Assembly: GCA_022510725.1 (NCBI GenBank)
Contig: JAFLSW010000025.1
Span: 1-32,359, forward strand
Length of the DNA: 32,359 bases
Direction: 5' to 3'
From: Lachnospiraceae bacterium
GTDB taxonomy: Bacteria; Bacillota; Clostridia; Lachnospirales; Lachnospiraceae
This document shows positions 7,729 to 16,334 of the stretch, piece after piece. Below the pieces are notes generated by a model. It was not told the origin of the DNA. It saw nothing but the letters and a program-made list of their open reading frames with translations, and made no database searches. The position numbers and the translations under genes are program-made. Positions within the stretch are counted from its first letter, which is position 1; every line of letters starts with the position of its first letter.

Positions 7729-9168
7729 TCAATAAGATTTTAAGTATTGCTCATAATCCGCAATGGTTGCTGTTACCCAGCCATAGGAAGTTTCCGTTTC
7801 GTAATTGAATCCCACTTCCAGACCAAAGGGTGTATAATACAGGATCAACTCATCCTCATCTTCGAAATAGTCTCTCAACTCATCATCATCAAAATAAGAG
7901 AGGGCGGATATATAGCCATTCTGATCTATACATATATCTTTGTAATCCTCAATAAATTCATCGGTAATATCCAGAAAATCCGTATTATAAGCAATGGTAC
8001 CGCTTTCTAAATCAAGATTCAGACAGACAATGCATTTATCAACGGTAGTGGCAGTTTCATAATATACATCATATACCACACTGAGTATGCTTTCATCATT
8101 GTAGGTAATATAAGTCTCAATGGTATTGACAAAACCGCTGCCTTCATCTTCAAACATCTCCATATAATCGTCATAATGATCATTGAAGTAAGTATCATAA
8201 TACAGCGCAAACTCTTCCAGGGCCTCATTTAATTTATCAATGTTTGGAATATCGCCCTCAAGCTGATAGTAATTGATCCGGATACAGATATTGTTGTCTC
8301 TGTCCAGTTCCTCAAAATTTTCATGAGTTATGGCATAGGACACATCCCTGTCAATACAGTTGGCCAACTCATAATATACGCCATTCCTGCCCACTTCATC
8401 GGGTGTATGATTTTCAGGCTCATCCATCCAATCCTCATCATCCCAATCCACATCATCTAAGAAGGCAAGGGGATCATAGGTATCAGCGCTGCCGCTCCCA
8501 TAACTATCATAGTCATCATCGTCGTCATAATCATCATAACCGGACCAATCATCATAATCATCATAATCATCAGCAGTAACAGAGCTGTCTTTGTCTTTAT
8601 TATCCTCACTATATCGATTCGCTGCAACAGCAAGCAAAACGATACCTACCAGGATCAATACGATAAGAAGCACAACACCTACAACTAATGCTATCACGCC
8701 GCCATTGGCTTTTTTCTGCGGAGGCTGCTGATTCTGATAATAGCCATTTCCTCCGGGCGCCTGATAATAACCGTTTCCTGCTCCTGCATTCTGCTGGTAA
8801 TAACCGTTCTGCGCACTCATACCCGGTTGACCGTACCCCGGCTGGCCGTTCATACCCGGTTGTCCATAGCCCATTTGTCCGTTCATATTAGGCTGCCCAT
8901 AAACCTGCCCATTCATAGGGGGTTGATCAAAGCCCGGCTGATTATTCATATTGGGCTGTCCATAGCCCGGCTGATTATTCATATTGGGTTGTCCATAGCC
9001 CGGCTGGCCGTTCATATCGGGCTGTCCATAACCCGGCTGGTCATTCATATCAGGTTGTCCATAGCCCGGCTGTCCATTCATATCAGGTGAAACAGAATCC
9101 GGCTGAAAACCTGTATCCTGCGGTGCAAAATCATTTTGAGGTGTTTCGTTGTTTGTTTGATTATCCAT
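7729..9168 (-). CDS. Membrane protein with Pro/Gly/Tyr/Gln tandem repeats, unknown function
   Basis: I do not recognise a named family. Layout of 479 residues: disordered N-terminus; about eight 11-residue repeats of the type [11 protein letters not shown] (about 30-119); three NGYYQ motifs (121-145); KK and a single transmembrane helix (about 157-183); an Asp/Tyr-rich acidic stretch such as [20 protein letters not shown] (199-255); then a C-terminal domain of about 220 residues with many Tyr and acidic residues. The Lys pair before the helix suggests the repeats are cytoplasmic and the C-terminal domain is outside. No signal peptide or sorting motif. The ATG follows AAAGGAG. It is the last gene of the yicC-cinA unit, 22 bases after cinA, before a strong terminator. 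Low-complexity cytosolic repeats of this kind occur in several membrane proteins of Firmicutes; the role is unknown. Confidence 0.7.
   Translation of the reverse strand: MDNQTNNETPQNDFAPQDTGFQPDSVSPDMNGQPGYGQPDMNDQPGYGQPDMNGQPGYGQPNMNNQPGYGQPNMNNQPGFDQPPMNGQVYGQPNMNGQMGYGQPGMNGQPGYGQPGMSAQNGYYQQNAGAGNGYYQAPGGNGYYQNQQPPQKKANGGVIALVVGVVLLIVLILVGIVLLAVAANRYSEDNKDKDSSVTADDYDDYDDWSGYDDYDDDDDYDSYGSGSADTYDPLAFLDDVDWDDEDWMDEPENHTPDEVGRNGVYYELANCIDRDVSYAITHENFEELDRDNNICIRINYYQLEGDIPNIDKLNEALEEFALYYDTYFNDHYDDYMEMFEDEGSGFVNTIETYITYNDESILSVVYDVYYETATTVDKCIVCLNLDLESGTIAYNTDFLDITDEFIEDYKDICIDQNGYISALSYFDDDELRDYFEDEDELILYYTPFGLEVGFNYETETSYGWVTATIADYEQYLKSY
8812..9081 (-). repeat. 33-base coding tandem repeat
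   Basis: About eight imperfect 33-base units within the membrane protein gene, each coding for an [11 protein letters not shown]-like block. Recurrent plus-strand words are CATAGCCCGGCTG and GTTCATAT. Such repeats may change copy number. Confidence 0.85.
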
Positions 9169-9190
9169 ATTTTTCTCCTTTTCTCATCCG

Positions 9191-10468
9191 TTATGATTTA
9201 TTTTTTTGAGGGCTGCTTTTTACATCATTCCACAGACACTGCCTCAAAAATGTAAGCGCCGCTGCCGCAGCCGCTTCTCTGATCTTCGCGCGGCTTCCGG
9301 AAAAATGGTACTCCATTACCCTCGTTTTATCTTTTACTCTGCAAGCGATATATACCAGTCCAATGGGCTTATCCTTACTGCCGCCGTCGGGACCTGCAAG
9401 GCCGGTAACCGACAAGGCCACATCGGTCTTTAATAACAGTACTGCACCTTTGACCATTTCTTTTGCCACTCTGGGGCTGACTGCCGTCTCCTTTTTTAAG
9501 GTGCTCTTTTTCACGCCTAAGATCTTGCGCTTTGCATCCGGAGAATAGGTCACATAGCCTGCCTTAAATACCTGGGATACGCCGGGCACATTGGTAAGCC
9601 TTGCGGCTACCATGCCTCCGGTACAGGATTCCATGGTAGAGATGGTCAGTTTGTTCTCCATCAGGATCTCCACACAACTCTGCTCTAAAGTCACATCTTC
9701 TTTTGTGGTATAGATGCAGGAACCAAATCGATTTTTCAACTCTTTCATCACCGGTTTGATCAATTCATCCGCTTCATGCTTTTCCTTTGCTTTGGCTGTG
9801 ATGCGGATATGTACCTCTCCTGTTTTGGCATAGGTAGCGATGGTGGGATTCTCCTGGGCATCGATCAGATCCTTGATCATTTCTTCTGCTGCGCTTTCAC
9901 CGATACCGCACAACTTCGCCGTCTTTGACCGGATAACATGCCCCTGCCTTTTCCTTAGGTAAGGAACTACCTGTTCTGAAAACATCGGTTTTAATTCATT
10001 GGGCGGTCCGGGAAGCAAAATAGCTGTTTTGCCGTCATCTTCCACGATCAGTCCCGGGGCTGTTCCATTTTCATTGTCCAACACGACGGCTCCCTCCGGC
10101 ACCATTGCCTGCCGCCAGTTATTTTCCGGAATTTCCTGATCCTTATATCGATTTTTAAAGTAAGCTTCGATTCTGCTCTTGGTATGCTCATCCATCAAAA
10201 GAGGTCTGTTAAAAGCTTCTGCTGTGGTTTCCCTTGTCAGATCGTCCTCTGTGGGTCCCAATCCCCCGGAAAAGATCAACAGATCCGCCCTGCTTTTAGC
10301 AAGGCTTATCGCCTCAAGAAGCCGTTCTCTGTTATCTCCTACAACAGTCTGATAATAGCAGGATATCCCAAGAGACGCACACTGTTCTGCCAGATAGGCA
10401 GCATTGGTGTTAACGATATTACCCAGTAAGATTTCTGTTCCGACACAAATCAACTCTGCAACCATCAT
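9191..10468 (-). CDS. cinA: CinA: nicotinamide-nucleotide amidase / competence-damage protein
   Basis: 425 residues, two domains in the standard order: an N-terminal MoaB/MogA-like domain (about 1-170, with GTEILLGNIVNTN and FSGGLGPTEDDLT), linked to a C-terminal CinA amidase domain (about 265-415, with TISTMESCTGGMVAARLT and SVTGLAGPDGG). The C-terminal domain deamidates nicotinamide mononucleotide in pyridine-nucleotide recycling; the N-terminal domain hydrolyses ADP-ribose in studied homologues. The start ATG overlaps the pgsA stop by four bases (ATGA). The short distance to recA recalls the cinA-recA neighbourhood of other Firmicutes, here interrupted by the repeat-rich membrane protein and by an independent recA promoter. 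Confidence 0.95.
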   Translation of the reverse strand: MMVAELICVGTEILLGNIVNTNAAYLAEQCASLGISCYYQTVVGDNRERLLEAISLAKSRADLLIFSGGLGPTEDDLTRETTAEAFNRPLLMDEHTKSRIEAYFKNRYKDQEIPENNWRQAMVPEGAVVLDNENGTAPGLIVEDDGKTAILLPGPPNELKPMFSEQVVPYLRKRQGHVIRSKTAKLCGIGESAAEEMIKDLIDAQENPTIATYAKTGEVHIRITAKAKEKHEADELIKPVMKELKNRFGSCIYTTKEDVTLEQSCVEILMENKLTISTMESCTGGMVAARLTNVPGVSQVFKAGYVTYSPDAKRKILGVKKSTLKKETAVSPRVAKEMVKGAVLLLKTDVALSVTGLAGPDGGSKDKPIGLVYIACRVKDKTRVMEYHFSGSRAKIREAAAAAALTFLRQCLWNDVKSSPQKNKS

Positions 10469-11049
10469 GTCACATCCTTTAATATCCCCTTATTCCTCAG
10501 AAGATAATCCACTAAAGATACAATTGTTAACAGCAACGCCAGATACATGGTCACAATACCGATTACCATGAGTACCCGGTAAAAAGCAGGGGCTGTCTGC
10601 ATTTCCATAGGAAAGATATAATAATCCATGACCATCATCTGCACACACAGCATGACCATCTGGAAAGTTGTCTTTAGCTTTCCCCAGATGCCTGCAGCGA
10701 TCACAACTCCCTGTTCTGCTGCGATCAGGCGAAAACCGCTGATGATAAATTCTCTGGCAATGATCACTATGGTGATCCAGGCAGGGATCACAGAAAGCGA
10801 TGTCATGCCGATCAAAGCGGAACACACCAACAGCTTATCTGCTAAAGGATCCATAAATTTACCGAAGTTGGTGACCAGATTGTATTTTCTGGCCAGTTTG
10901 CCGTCCAACAGATCTGTCAGACTGGCTACAACAAAAATGCCAAAGGCAATCCATTTAAAATAAGTGTATTTTGGCACCAGCAGCATAAAAACCACAAAAA
11001 ACGGAACCATGATCACTCTTGATAATGTCAGTTTATTGGGTAGATTCAT
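10465..11049 (-). CDS. pgsA: CDP-diacylglycerol--glycerol-3-phosphate 3-phosphatidyltransferase
   Basis: 194-residue polytopic membrane enzyme making phosphatidylglycerol phosphate from CDP-diacylglycerol and glycerol 3-phosphate. The CDP-alcohol phosphotransferase signature is complete: DLLDGKLAR, eight residues, then GKFMDPLADK (about 46-76), giving DX2DGX2ARX8GX3DX3D with all catalytic Asp present. The start MNLPNKLTLSRV is usual for the family. The gene overlaps the rimO end by 17 bases and the cinA start by four, so translation is likely coupled. Confidence 0.95.
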   Translation of the reverse strand: MNLPNKLTLSRVIMVPFFVVFMLLVPKYTYFKWIAFGIFVVASLTDLLDGKLARKYNLVTNFGKFMDPLADKLLVCSALIGMTSLSVIPAWITIVIIAREFIISGFRLIAAEQGVVIAAGIWGKLKTTFQMVMLCVQMMVMDYYIFPMEMQTAPAFYRVLMVIGIVTMYLALLLTIVSLVDYLLRNKGILKDVT

Positions 11050-12370
11050 CCAGTATCTCTCCGATCAAATCATATTCGTATGAGGCGGTGATCCGCGCCC
11101 TGACAAAAGCACCGCTTAACAATTCTTCCTCTGTATTAATAAAGATCAGCCCGTCTACACCGGGAGCATCCTGATATGTCCTGCCCACATAAGCATTCTC
11201 GTCGGCAACCTTTCCTTCTATCATCACATCGGTTTCTATGCCGATCATCGCTTCTGCTTTTTCAAAGGCGATCTCCTGCTGCAATTCCATCAATTCTCCC
11301 CGCCGTCTTTCCTTTTCCTCTTCCTCGATCTGATCAGGAAATTCCGCTGCCGGGGTTCCCTCTTCCGCAGAATAGGTAAAGACACCTAATCTGTCAAATT
11401 CCATTTCATCCACAAAGGAGAGCAGTGTTTCATGATCCTCTATGGTCTCTCCCGGGAAACCGGAGATCAAAGTTGTTCTTAAACAAATATCGGGAATGCG
11501 TAAGCGGAGCTTTTGGATGATCTGCCTAAGATCTGCTTCCGAGGTCTTGCGCCCCATTCGTTTCAATATCCCATCACTGGCATGCTGGATGGGAATATCC
11601 AGATAATGACAAATCTTTTCTTCCCTGCGGATGGTCTCGATCAGTTCATCGGTGATCTCTTCCGGATAACAGTACAAGATCCGAATCCATCTAAGCCCTT
11701 CTACGGCACACAGCTTTTCTAAAAGCTCCGGCAGGCTTTTCTTTCCGTAAAGGTCCACACCGTAAAGTGTAGTCTCCTGGGCAACCAGAATCAGTTCTCG
11801 CGCCCCTTCCTCGGCCAGTTCCTTCGCTTCCGATACCAAGGTTTCCATAGGAACGCTTCGATAATCTCCCCTGACCTTGGGGATAATACAATATGTACAA
11901 TGTTTATCACAGCCCTCGGCTATTTTTAAATAAGCATAATAGCCGCCGGTGGTCACCACTCTCTTTTTCCCAAATACCGGTTTCTCATTGATGTCCCTGA
12001 AAAACTCCGGTCTGCTGTTTGTCAACACGCCATCTACCGCTTCTGCGATCCTGTCAATGGCATTGGTACCTACAATGGCATCCACCTCCGGGATTTCTTC
12101 CCGAATCTCTTTTGCATATCGCTGTGCCAGACAACCTGTGGCTATGATGGCTTTTAAACTACCCTGTTTCTTCTTTTCTCCCAGAGCAAGCAAGGTATTG
12201 ATACTTTCCTCTTTGGCATCGCCGATAAAACAGCAGGTATTGACCACTGCAATATCCGCTTCCTCCTCATCATCCGTAAAGGAACATCCTTTTGCGGACA
12301 ACATACCAAGCATCATTTCCGTATCTACCAGGTTCTTATCACAGCCTAAGGAAATAAAGATAATCTTCAT
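11033..12370 (-). CDS. rimO: Ribosomal protein uS12 methylthiotransferase RimO
   Basis: 445-residue radical-SAM enzyme that adds a methylthio group to an Asp of ribosomal protein S12. Order: UPF0004 domain holding the auxiliary cluster cysteines Cys10, Cys46 and Cys80; radical-SAM domain with GCDKHCTYC (Cys154, Cys158, Cys161); C-terminal TRAM domain (about 375-440). The start MKIIFISLGCDKNLVDTE and YRSVP after the cluster are RimO-like rather than MiaB-like. It begins 11 bases after rpoZ and overlaps pgsA at its end. Confidence 0.95.
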   Translation of the reverse strand: MKIIFISLGCDKNLVDTEMMLGMLSAKGCSFTDDEEEADIAVVNTCCFIGDAKEESINTLLALGEKKKQGSLKAIIATGCLAQRYAKEIREEIPEVDAIVGTNAIDRIAEAVDGVLTNSRPEFFRDINEKPVFGKKRVVTTGGYYAYLKIAEGCDKHCTYCIIPKVRGDYRSVPMETLVSEAKELAEEGARELILVAQETTLYGVDLYGKKSLPELLEKLCAVEGLRWIRILYCYPEEITDELIETIRREEKICHYLDIPIQHASDGILKRMGRKTSEADLRQIIQKLRLRIPDICLRTTLISGFPGETIEDHETLLSFVDEMEFDRLGVFTYSAEEGTPAAEFPDQIEEEEKERRRGELMELQQEIAFEKAEAMIGIETDVMIEGKVADENAYVGRTYQDAPGVDGLIFINTEEELLSGAFVRARITASYEYDLIGEILDESTQ

Positions 12371-12381
12371 CTCTTTCTGCC

Positions 12382-12621
12382 CTATTCTTCCTCTTCATCC
12401 CCTATGATCTTGATCTTGCCTTCATTTAATTCATCAATGGCAACGGATAAGGGTTTTCTTGCACCATCCTCTACCATGGCATCTTCACCGTTAATAAGCT
12501 GTCTGGCTCTTTTGCTGGTAGCCATAACGATGGAATACCGGCTGTTGACCGCCTTTCCTTCGCCCTGCTCTGCTTCACTGTTTACTACTTTCATTAAATC
12601 TGAATAAGACGGATGTATCAT
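12382..12621 (-). CDS. rpoZ: RNA polymerase omega subunit
   Basis: 79-residue omega subunit, which helps beta-prime fold and assemble. The SRYSIVMATSKRARQL block is the conserved core, followed by KPLSVAIDELNEGKI and an acidic tail. It overlaps gmk by four bases, the gmk-rpoZ order found in many bacteria. The ATG is preceded by GGAGAAAAAGA. Confidence 0.95.
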   Translation of the reverse strand: MIHPSYSDLMKVVNSEAEQGEGKAVNSRYSIVMATSKRARQLINGEDAMVEDGARKPLSVAIDELNEGKIKIIGDEEEE

Positions 12622-13256
12622 TCTTTTTCTCCTTTCAAATAACTGCTTAATTCATCACTGATACTTTCTATCCTGGAAACCGACTCCTTCATTCGACAGC
12701 CGGCTGCCCTGACAATGGCGTGGATATCTTCCATGCACCGGTCTAACTCATCATTGACAACGATATAATCATAATTTTCAATGCCTTCTGCTTCTTCAAT
12801 GGCCCTTTGCAAACGAGTCCTGATCACTTCATCTGTTTCGGTTCCTCTGCCCGACAACCTTTTTTCCAGTTCCGCTCCGTCAGGAGGCGTTACAAAGACC
12901 AGCACCGCATCAGGATATTTTTCCCTGATCTTGCAGGCTCCCTGAATCTCAATCTCCAAGATCACATCCTTGCCTTCGGACAAACAGTTTTCCACATAGG
13001 CTCTCGGTGTCCCGTAGTAATTGCCGCAATAGCTGGCATATTCGATCAGACCGTCTTCCGCAATGGTCTTTTCAAAGGTTTCCTTATCCACAAAGAAATA
13101 GTGGACGCCGTTTTCTTCGCCGGGGCGGGGCGCTCTGGTTGTCATGGAAATGCTCAAGGCATAATTGTCATAGCATTCCATCAGCCTCTTCATCAGTGTG
13201 CCTTTTCCTGCACCGGAAAATCCCGATATGACGATCAACACTCCCGTCCTGTTCAT
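12618..13256 (-). CDS. gmk: Guanylate kinase
   Basis: 212-residue enzyme phosphorylating GMP to GDP with ATP. P-loop SGFSGAGKGT at 11-20, GMP-binding segment TTRAPRPGEENGVHYFFV, lid around RLSGRGTETDEVIRTRL. Overlaps of four bases at both ends (with remA upstream and rpoZ downstream) indicate tight translational coupling. Confidence 0.97.
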   Translation of the reverse strand: MNRTGVLIVISGFSGAGKGTLMKRLMECYDNYALSISMTTRAPRPGEENGVHYFFVDKETFEKTIAEDGLIEYASYCGNYYGTPRAYVENCLSEGKDVILEIEIQGACKIREKYPDAVLVFVTPPDGAELEKRLSGRGTETDEVIRTRLQRAIEEAEGIENYDYIVVNDELDRCMEDIHAIVRAAGCRMKESVSRIESISDELSSYLKGEKE

Positions 13257-13501
13257 TCCACCGACTCCTTATCCGCTCTGCCTGCAATGGTGTCCGGCAG
13301 CAGAGCCGATAACACCAGTTTGTTGTTTTCCATTAATATCACAGATTTGGTCTTTCTGCCCTGGGTAGCATCTACGATACTGCCGTCTTCCCTGGCATGC
13401 TGCACCATACGCTTAATGGGTGCCGAATCAGGGCTTAAGACAGCCACGATCTTATCCTTATTGACAATATTTCCGAATCCGATATGAATCAGCGTATTCA
13501 T
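13253..13501 (-). CDS. remA: RemA family protein (DUF370)
   Basis: 82-residue DNA-binding regulator of the RemA/DUF370 family. HIGFGNIVNKDKIVAVLSPD and SAPIKRMVQHARE followed by VDATQGRKTKSVI are hallmark stretches. In Bacillus subtilis RemA activates biofilm matrix operons. Its place between yicC and gmk is the conserved one. Targets in this organism are not visible; none is claimed. Confidence 0.93.
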   Translation of the reverse strand: MNTLIHIGFGNIVNKDKIVAVLSPDSAPIKRMVQHAREDGSIVDATQGRKTKSVILMENNKLVLSALLPDTIAGRADKESVE

Positions 13502-13508
13502 AGCGCTC

Positions 13509-14387
13509 CTATTCTATGTTCTGAATCTGTTCCCTGACCTTTTCGATCTCGGTCTTTAACTCGATCCCTACATTGGATATCTCCAGATCCGTTGATTTGG
13601 AAAGAATGGTATTGGCTTCCCGGTTCATCTCCTGTACGATAAAGTCCAGCTTCCTTCCAATGCTGCCACCTTCGATCAGGGTGTTTTTTACCATCTGGAT
13701 ATGGCTTTTTAATCGAACCAGTTCCTCATCCACACAGACTTTATCTGCAAACAAGGTCACTTCCATCACCAGTCTGTTCTCATCTACACGGTTGTCCTCT
13801 AACAGATCCAGTATCTTTTCTTTCAGCTTTTCTTTATATTCTTCTATGATTTTAGGCGATTTTTCTTCGATATATGCAACATGGGAAAGCATGGTATCCA
13901 GTTTTTCCAACAGATCCGTTTTAAGATTTTCGCCTTCCCTGCATCTGGACTCCACAAAAGCTTCCGCTGCGATACGGATGGCAGCTTCCAGATCTTTCCA
14001 GATCCCTTCCTCGTCAAATTCCTGTTCCTCCATGGTAATTACCTCAGGAAAACGGGACAAGGCCACCGCCTTAATATCATTCTCCACTTCAAAATCCCGG
14101 GATATCTCTTTCAAATAATTCATATAGGATGCCGCTACTTCCGGATGATACTGGATATTTACCGTCCGCTCTACCAGATCCTCATATGAGATATACATAT
14201 CCACTTTTCCCCTCTGCGCATATTCCTTCATCAGGTTGCGAATAGAGGCTTCAAAAAAATTAAATTTCTTTGGCATCTTCACGGACAAATCCAAATAACG
14301 ATGATTGACCGCCTTTATCTCCACCGTAAATTTCCGCAGTTCTCCGGATGCCTCACCCCGGCCAAAGCCTGTCATGCTTTTAATCAT
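13509..14387 (-). CDS. YicC/YloC family endoribonuclease
   Basis: 292-residue protein of the YicC family (YloC in Bacillus). N-terminus IKSMTGFGRGE and C-terminus LDFIVQEMNREANTILSKS are strongly conserved signatures. Family members are reported to be endoribonucleases acting on RNA, including small RNAs in E. coli. First gene of the long unit, 34 bases after the -10 region's predicted start side, with GAGGG six bases before the ATG; remA follows after seven bases. Confidence 0.93.
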   Translation of the reverse strand: MIKSMTGFGRGEASGELRKFTVEIKAVNHRYLDLSVKMPKKFNFFEASIRNLMKEYAQRGKVDMYISYEDLVERTVNIQYHPEVAASYMNYLKEISRDFEVENDIKAVALSRFPEVITMEEQEFDEEGIWKDLEAAIRIAAEAFVESRCREGENLKTDLLEKLDTMLSHVAYIEEKSPKIIEEYKEKLKEKILDLLEDNRVDENRLVMEVTLFADKVCVDEELVRLKSHIQMVKNTLIEGGSIGRKLDFIVQEMNREANTILSKSTDLEISNVGIELKTEIEKVREQIQNIE

Positions 14388-14447
14388 AAAATACCCTCAA
14401 ATCCGGCGGCTGTTTTATTTCCCCCTCAAAGCCGCATACTCCTAATC

Positions 14448-14476
14448 ATTATAAAGCAACTGCCATAAACCGTCAA
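14448..14476 (-). promoter_or_regulatory. Sigma-A promoter of the yicC-remA-gmk-rpoZ-rimO-pgsA-cinA unit
   Basis: Minus strand: TTGACG (14471-14476), 17-base spacer, TATAAT (14448-14453). The -35 overlaps the rqcH stop codon. No terminator is seen between rqcH and yicC, so read-through may add to it. Confidence 0.8.
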
Positions 14477-16221
14477 GCATCCGCTGGTCTGATACCGCTT
14501 ATGTCCGTATCGATGACCATGGAATAATTGGTATGGTAGATCACAAAGCCCGGTTTCTTTCCTCCCGGCTTTTTTACATGCTTTTTTTGCACATAGTCCA
14601 CTTCCACTTTATCCTGATCCTGTCCCTTGGAATAATGGGCTGCAAGGCGTGCCGCCTGTTCAAAGGTGCCATCGGGCAGATCGGCTCCCTTGCATTTGAC
14701 GATCACATGAGAACCGGGAATGCCTTTGGCATGGAACCACCAGTCTCCCCCCCCCGCCAGTTGGAAAGTAAGCTCTTCATTTTGGAAATTATTTTTTCCC
14801 ACATACATATGAAAACCATCATCGCTGATATAATGAAGAGGTTTGCTCACAAACTTTTCTTTTTTACCGCTGCTTCTTTTTTTGATATAGCCGTTGTCAT
14901 ACAACTCCTGGCGTACCTGCAAAAGGTCCTCTTCTTCCCTTGCCATATCAAGAGCCATCATGACCGACTGGAGATAGGAAAGCTCTTCCTCCGTTTCCTT
15001 TACCAGGACGGAAAGGGCTTCGAAGGTTCTCTTTAATTTGCCGTACCTGTCAAAGTACCTGGCCGCATTTTCCAAGGCTGTCAATTCTTTATCCAAAGGG
15101 ATGGTCAGCTCCTTACCATCATAATAATTGATGACAGTAATGGAAGCATCTCCTTCCTTTGCTTCATATCCGTAAGTATGCAGCAGTTCTCCGTAGATCT
15201 TATACTTCTCCCGCTTCTCTGTATCGGAAAGCTGTTTGCTTTGTAAGTCCAATTTCTTTGCCGTCCGCTCTATGGCATTCTGAACAATTTTTCTAAGATC
15301 CACAGACTTTTGTCTGACTCTGGCCCTTCTGCTCTTCTCCTCATAATACTGCTTTAACAGATCGGAAATGCTGTCAAATCCCAACACCTCTTCATCAGAA
15401 AAGATCCCGTAAGGGAAAACGCCAAATTCCAAAGGTTCTCCATTCTGATAGACGATATGCGGAGAAAAATTCTTTTTTTGCAGTCCGTCCTTTAGGGAAA
15501 ATAGCGCTTTAAAAAGGCTGTCCTTTTCTTCTTTTGAAAGAGTGGAAACAGGTCTGTCCCCATCTATACCGCCTGTAAAACATAGTTCCGTTGCCATAAT
15601 GGGGGAAATGCCTGTCATGCCTTGATACAAGCAGACTCTGACGGGCCGGCTGTCATTTTGAAACAATTCCTCCATAGCCTTCGTAAAACTGTCCCAATCC
15701 TCTGATAGCAGATCCGGCTTTTCCTGTGAATTGGGAATAAAATAAGGTCTGCCCGGAAGCACTTCCCTCACACTGCTTACCGTATTGGACACATGCTTCA
15801 TGCTGTCTATGATCTTTTCCTCATCCCGGAAAATAATGTTGCTGTATTTTCCCATCAACTCTATGGTCAGGATCTTGCGGCACAGATCACCCATTTCGTT
15901 TACATGCTCTAACTCCATATGCACCACCCGCTCTAAGCCCGGCTGGGAAAGAGACAGTATTTTTGCATTCTGTATGTGCTTGCGAAGCAGCATACAAAAA
16001 TTAGGTGCCGTCAGGGGACTTTTTTTGTTTTCCTCCGTCAGATACAAAAGCGGAAGGGATGGATCCGCAGACAAGATAAGACGATATTGGTTTTTGTTAT
16101 TTTTAACCGTAATGAGCAGCTCGTCCTTTTCCGGCTGGGCGATCTTGTAGATCCTGCCGCCTTCCAGCTTTTCCCGTAACTCAGAAACCAAAGCCGCAAC
16201 GGTCACTCCGTCAAAAGCCAT
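14473..16221 (-). CDS. rqcH: Rqc2/RqcH (NFACT, fibronectin-binding-like) ribosome quality control factor
   Basis: 582-residue NFACT-family protein. Order: NFACT-N domain beginning MAFDGVTVAALVSEL with GGRIYKIAQP; helix-hairpin-helix and a long coiled coil (middle third, with KLDLQSKQLSDTEKREKY); C-terminal NFACT-R domain with GGDWWFHAKGIPGSHVIV. In Bacillus the homologue binds split 60S-like 50S subunits with stalled nascent chains and adds C-terminal alanine tails for degradation; older names are FbpA/YloA. The ATG at 16221 follows AAGGAGAGG and is preferred over the frame start at 16266. A run of nine G lies in the coding strand at the GGGD motif (14747-14755). Confidence 0.93.
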   Translation of the reverse strand: MAFDGVTVAALVSELREKLEGGRIYKIAQPEKDELLITVKNNKNQYRLILSADPSLPLLYLTEENKKSPLTAPNFCMLLRKHIQNAKILSLSQPGLERVVHMELEHVNEMGDLCRKILTIELMGKYSNIIFRDEEKIIDSMKHVSNTVSSVREVLPGRPYFIPNSQEKPDLLSEDWDSFTKAMEELFQNDSRPVRVCLYQGMTGISPIMATELCFTGGIDGDRPVSTLSKEEKDSLFKALFSLKDGLQKKNFSPHIVYQNGEPLEFGVFPYGIFSDEEVLGFDSISDLLKQYYEEKSRRARVRQKSVDLRKIVQNAIERTAKKLDLQSKQLSDTEKREKYKIYGELLHTYGYEAKEGDASITVINYYDGKELTIPLDKELTALENAARYFDRYGKLKRTFEALSVLVKETEEELSYLQSVMMALDMAREEEDLLQVRQELYDNGYIKKRSSGKKEKFVSKPLHYISDDGFHMYVGKNNFQNEELTFQLAGGGDWWFHAKGIPGSHVIVKCKGADLPDGTFEQAARLAAHYSKGQDQDKVEVDYVQKKHVKKPGGKKPGFVIYHTNYSMVIDTDISGIRPADA

Positions 16222-16283
16222 ATTTTTTCCTCTCCTTGTGCCATCTTGCGCAACCAGACAAAACACACCTTGTGCCGTCTGCG

Positions 16284-16317
16284 AAAAAAAGGCTGCCGCA
16301 TGATCCCTGCAGCAGCC
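16284..16317 (-). terminator. Terminator after glgA
   Basis: Minus-strand GGCTGCTGCA, 7-base loop, TGCGGCAGCC with one G-U pair, then seven T. Confidence 0.9.
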
Positions 16318-16334
16318 TTTATTTGTAATAGTCC

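Noticed and set aside
8827-9090. Plus-strand frame rich in Ile/Arg/Leu repeats (HIGLSIARL type)
   Set aside because: It is the antisense shadow of the 33-base repeats; no ribosome site, and the minus-strand frame has clear protein features.
12807-13487. 226-codon plus-strand frame over gmk and remA
   Set aside because: Opposite to two well-recognised genes; no ribosome site and no family resemblance.
14147-14387. Search for riboswitch or T-box leaders before yicC, ilvA, eno and the other operons
   Set aside because: Gaps are short and show no conserved leader motifs by eye.
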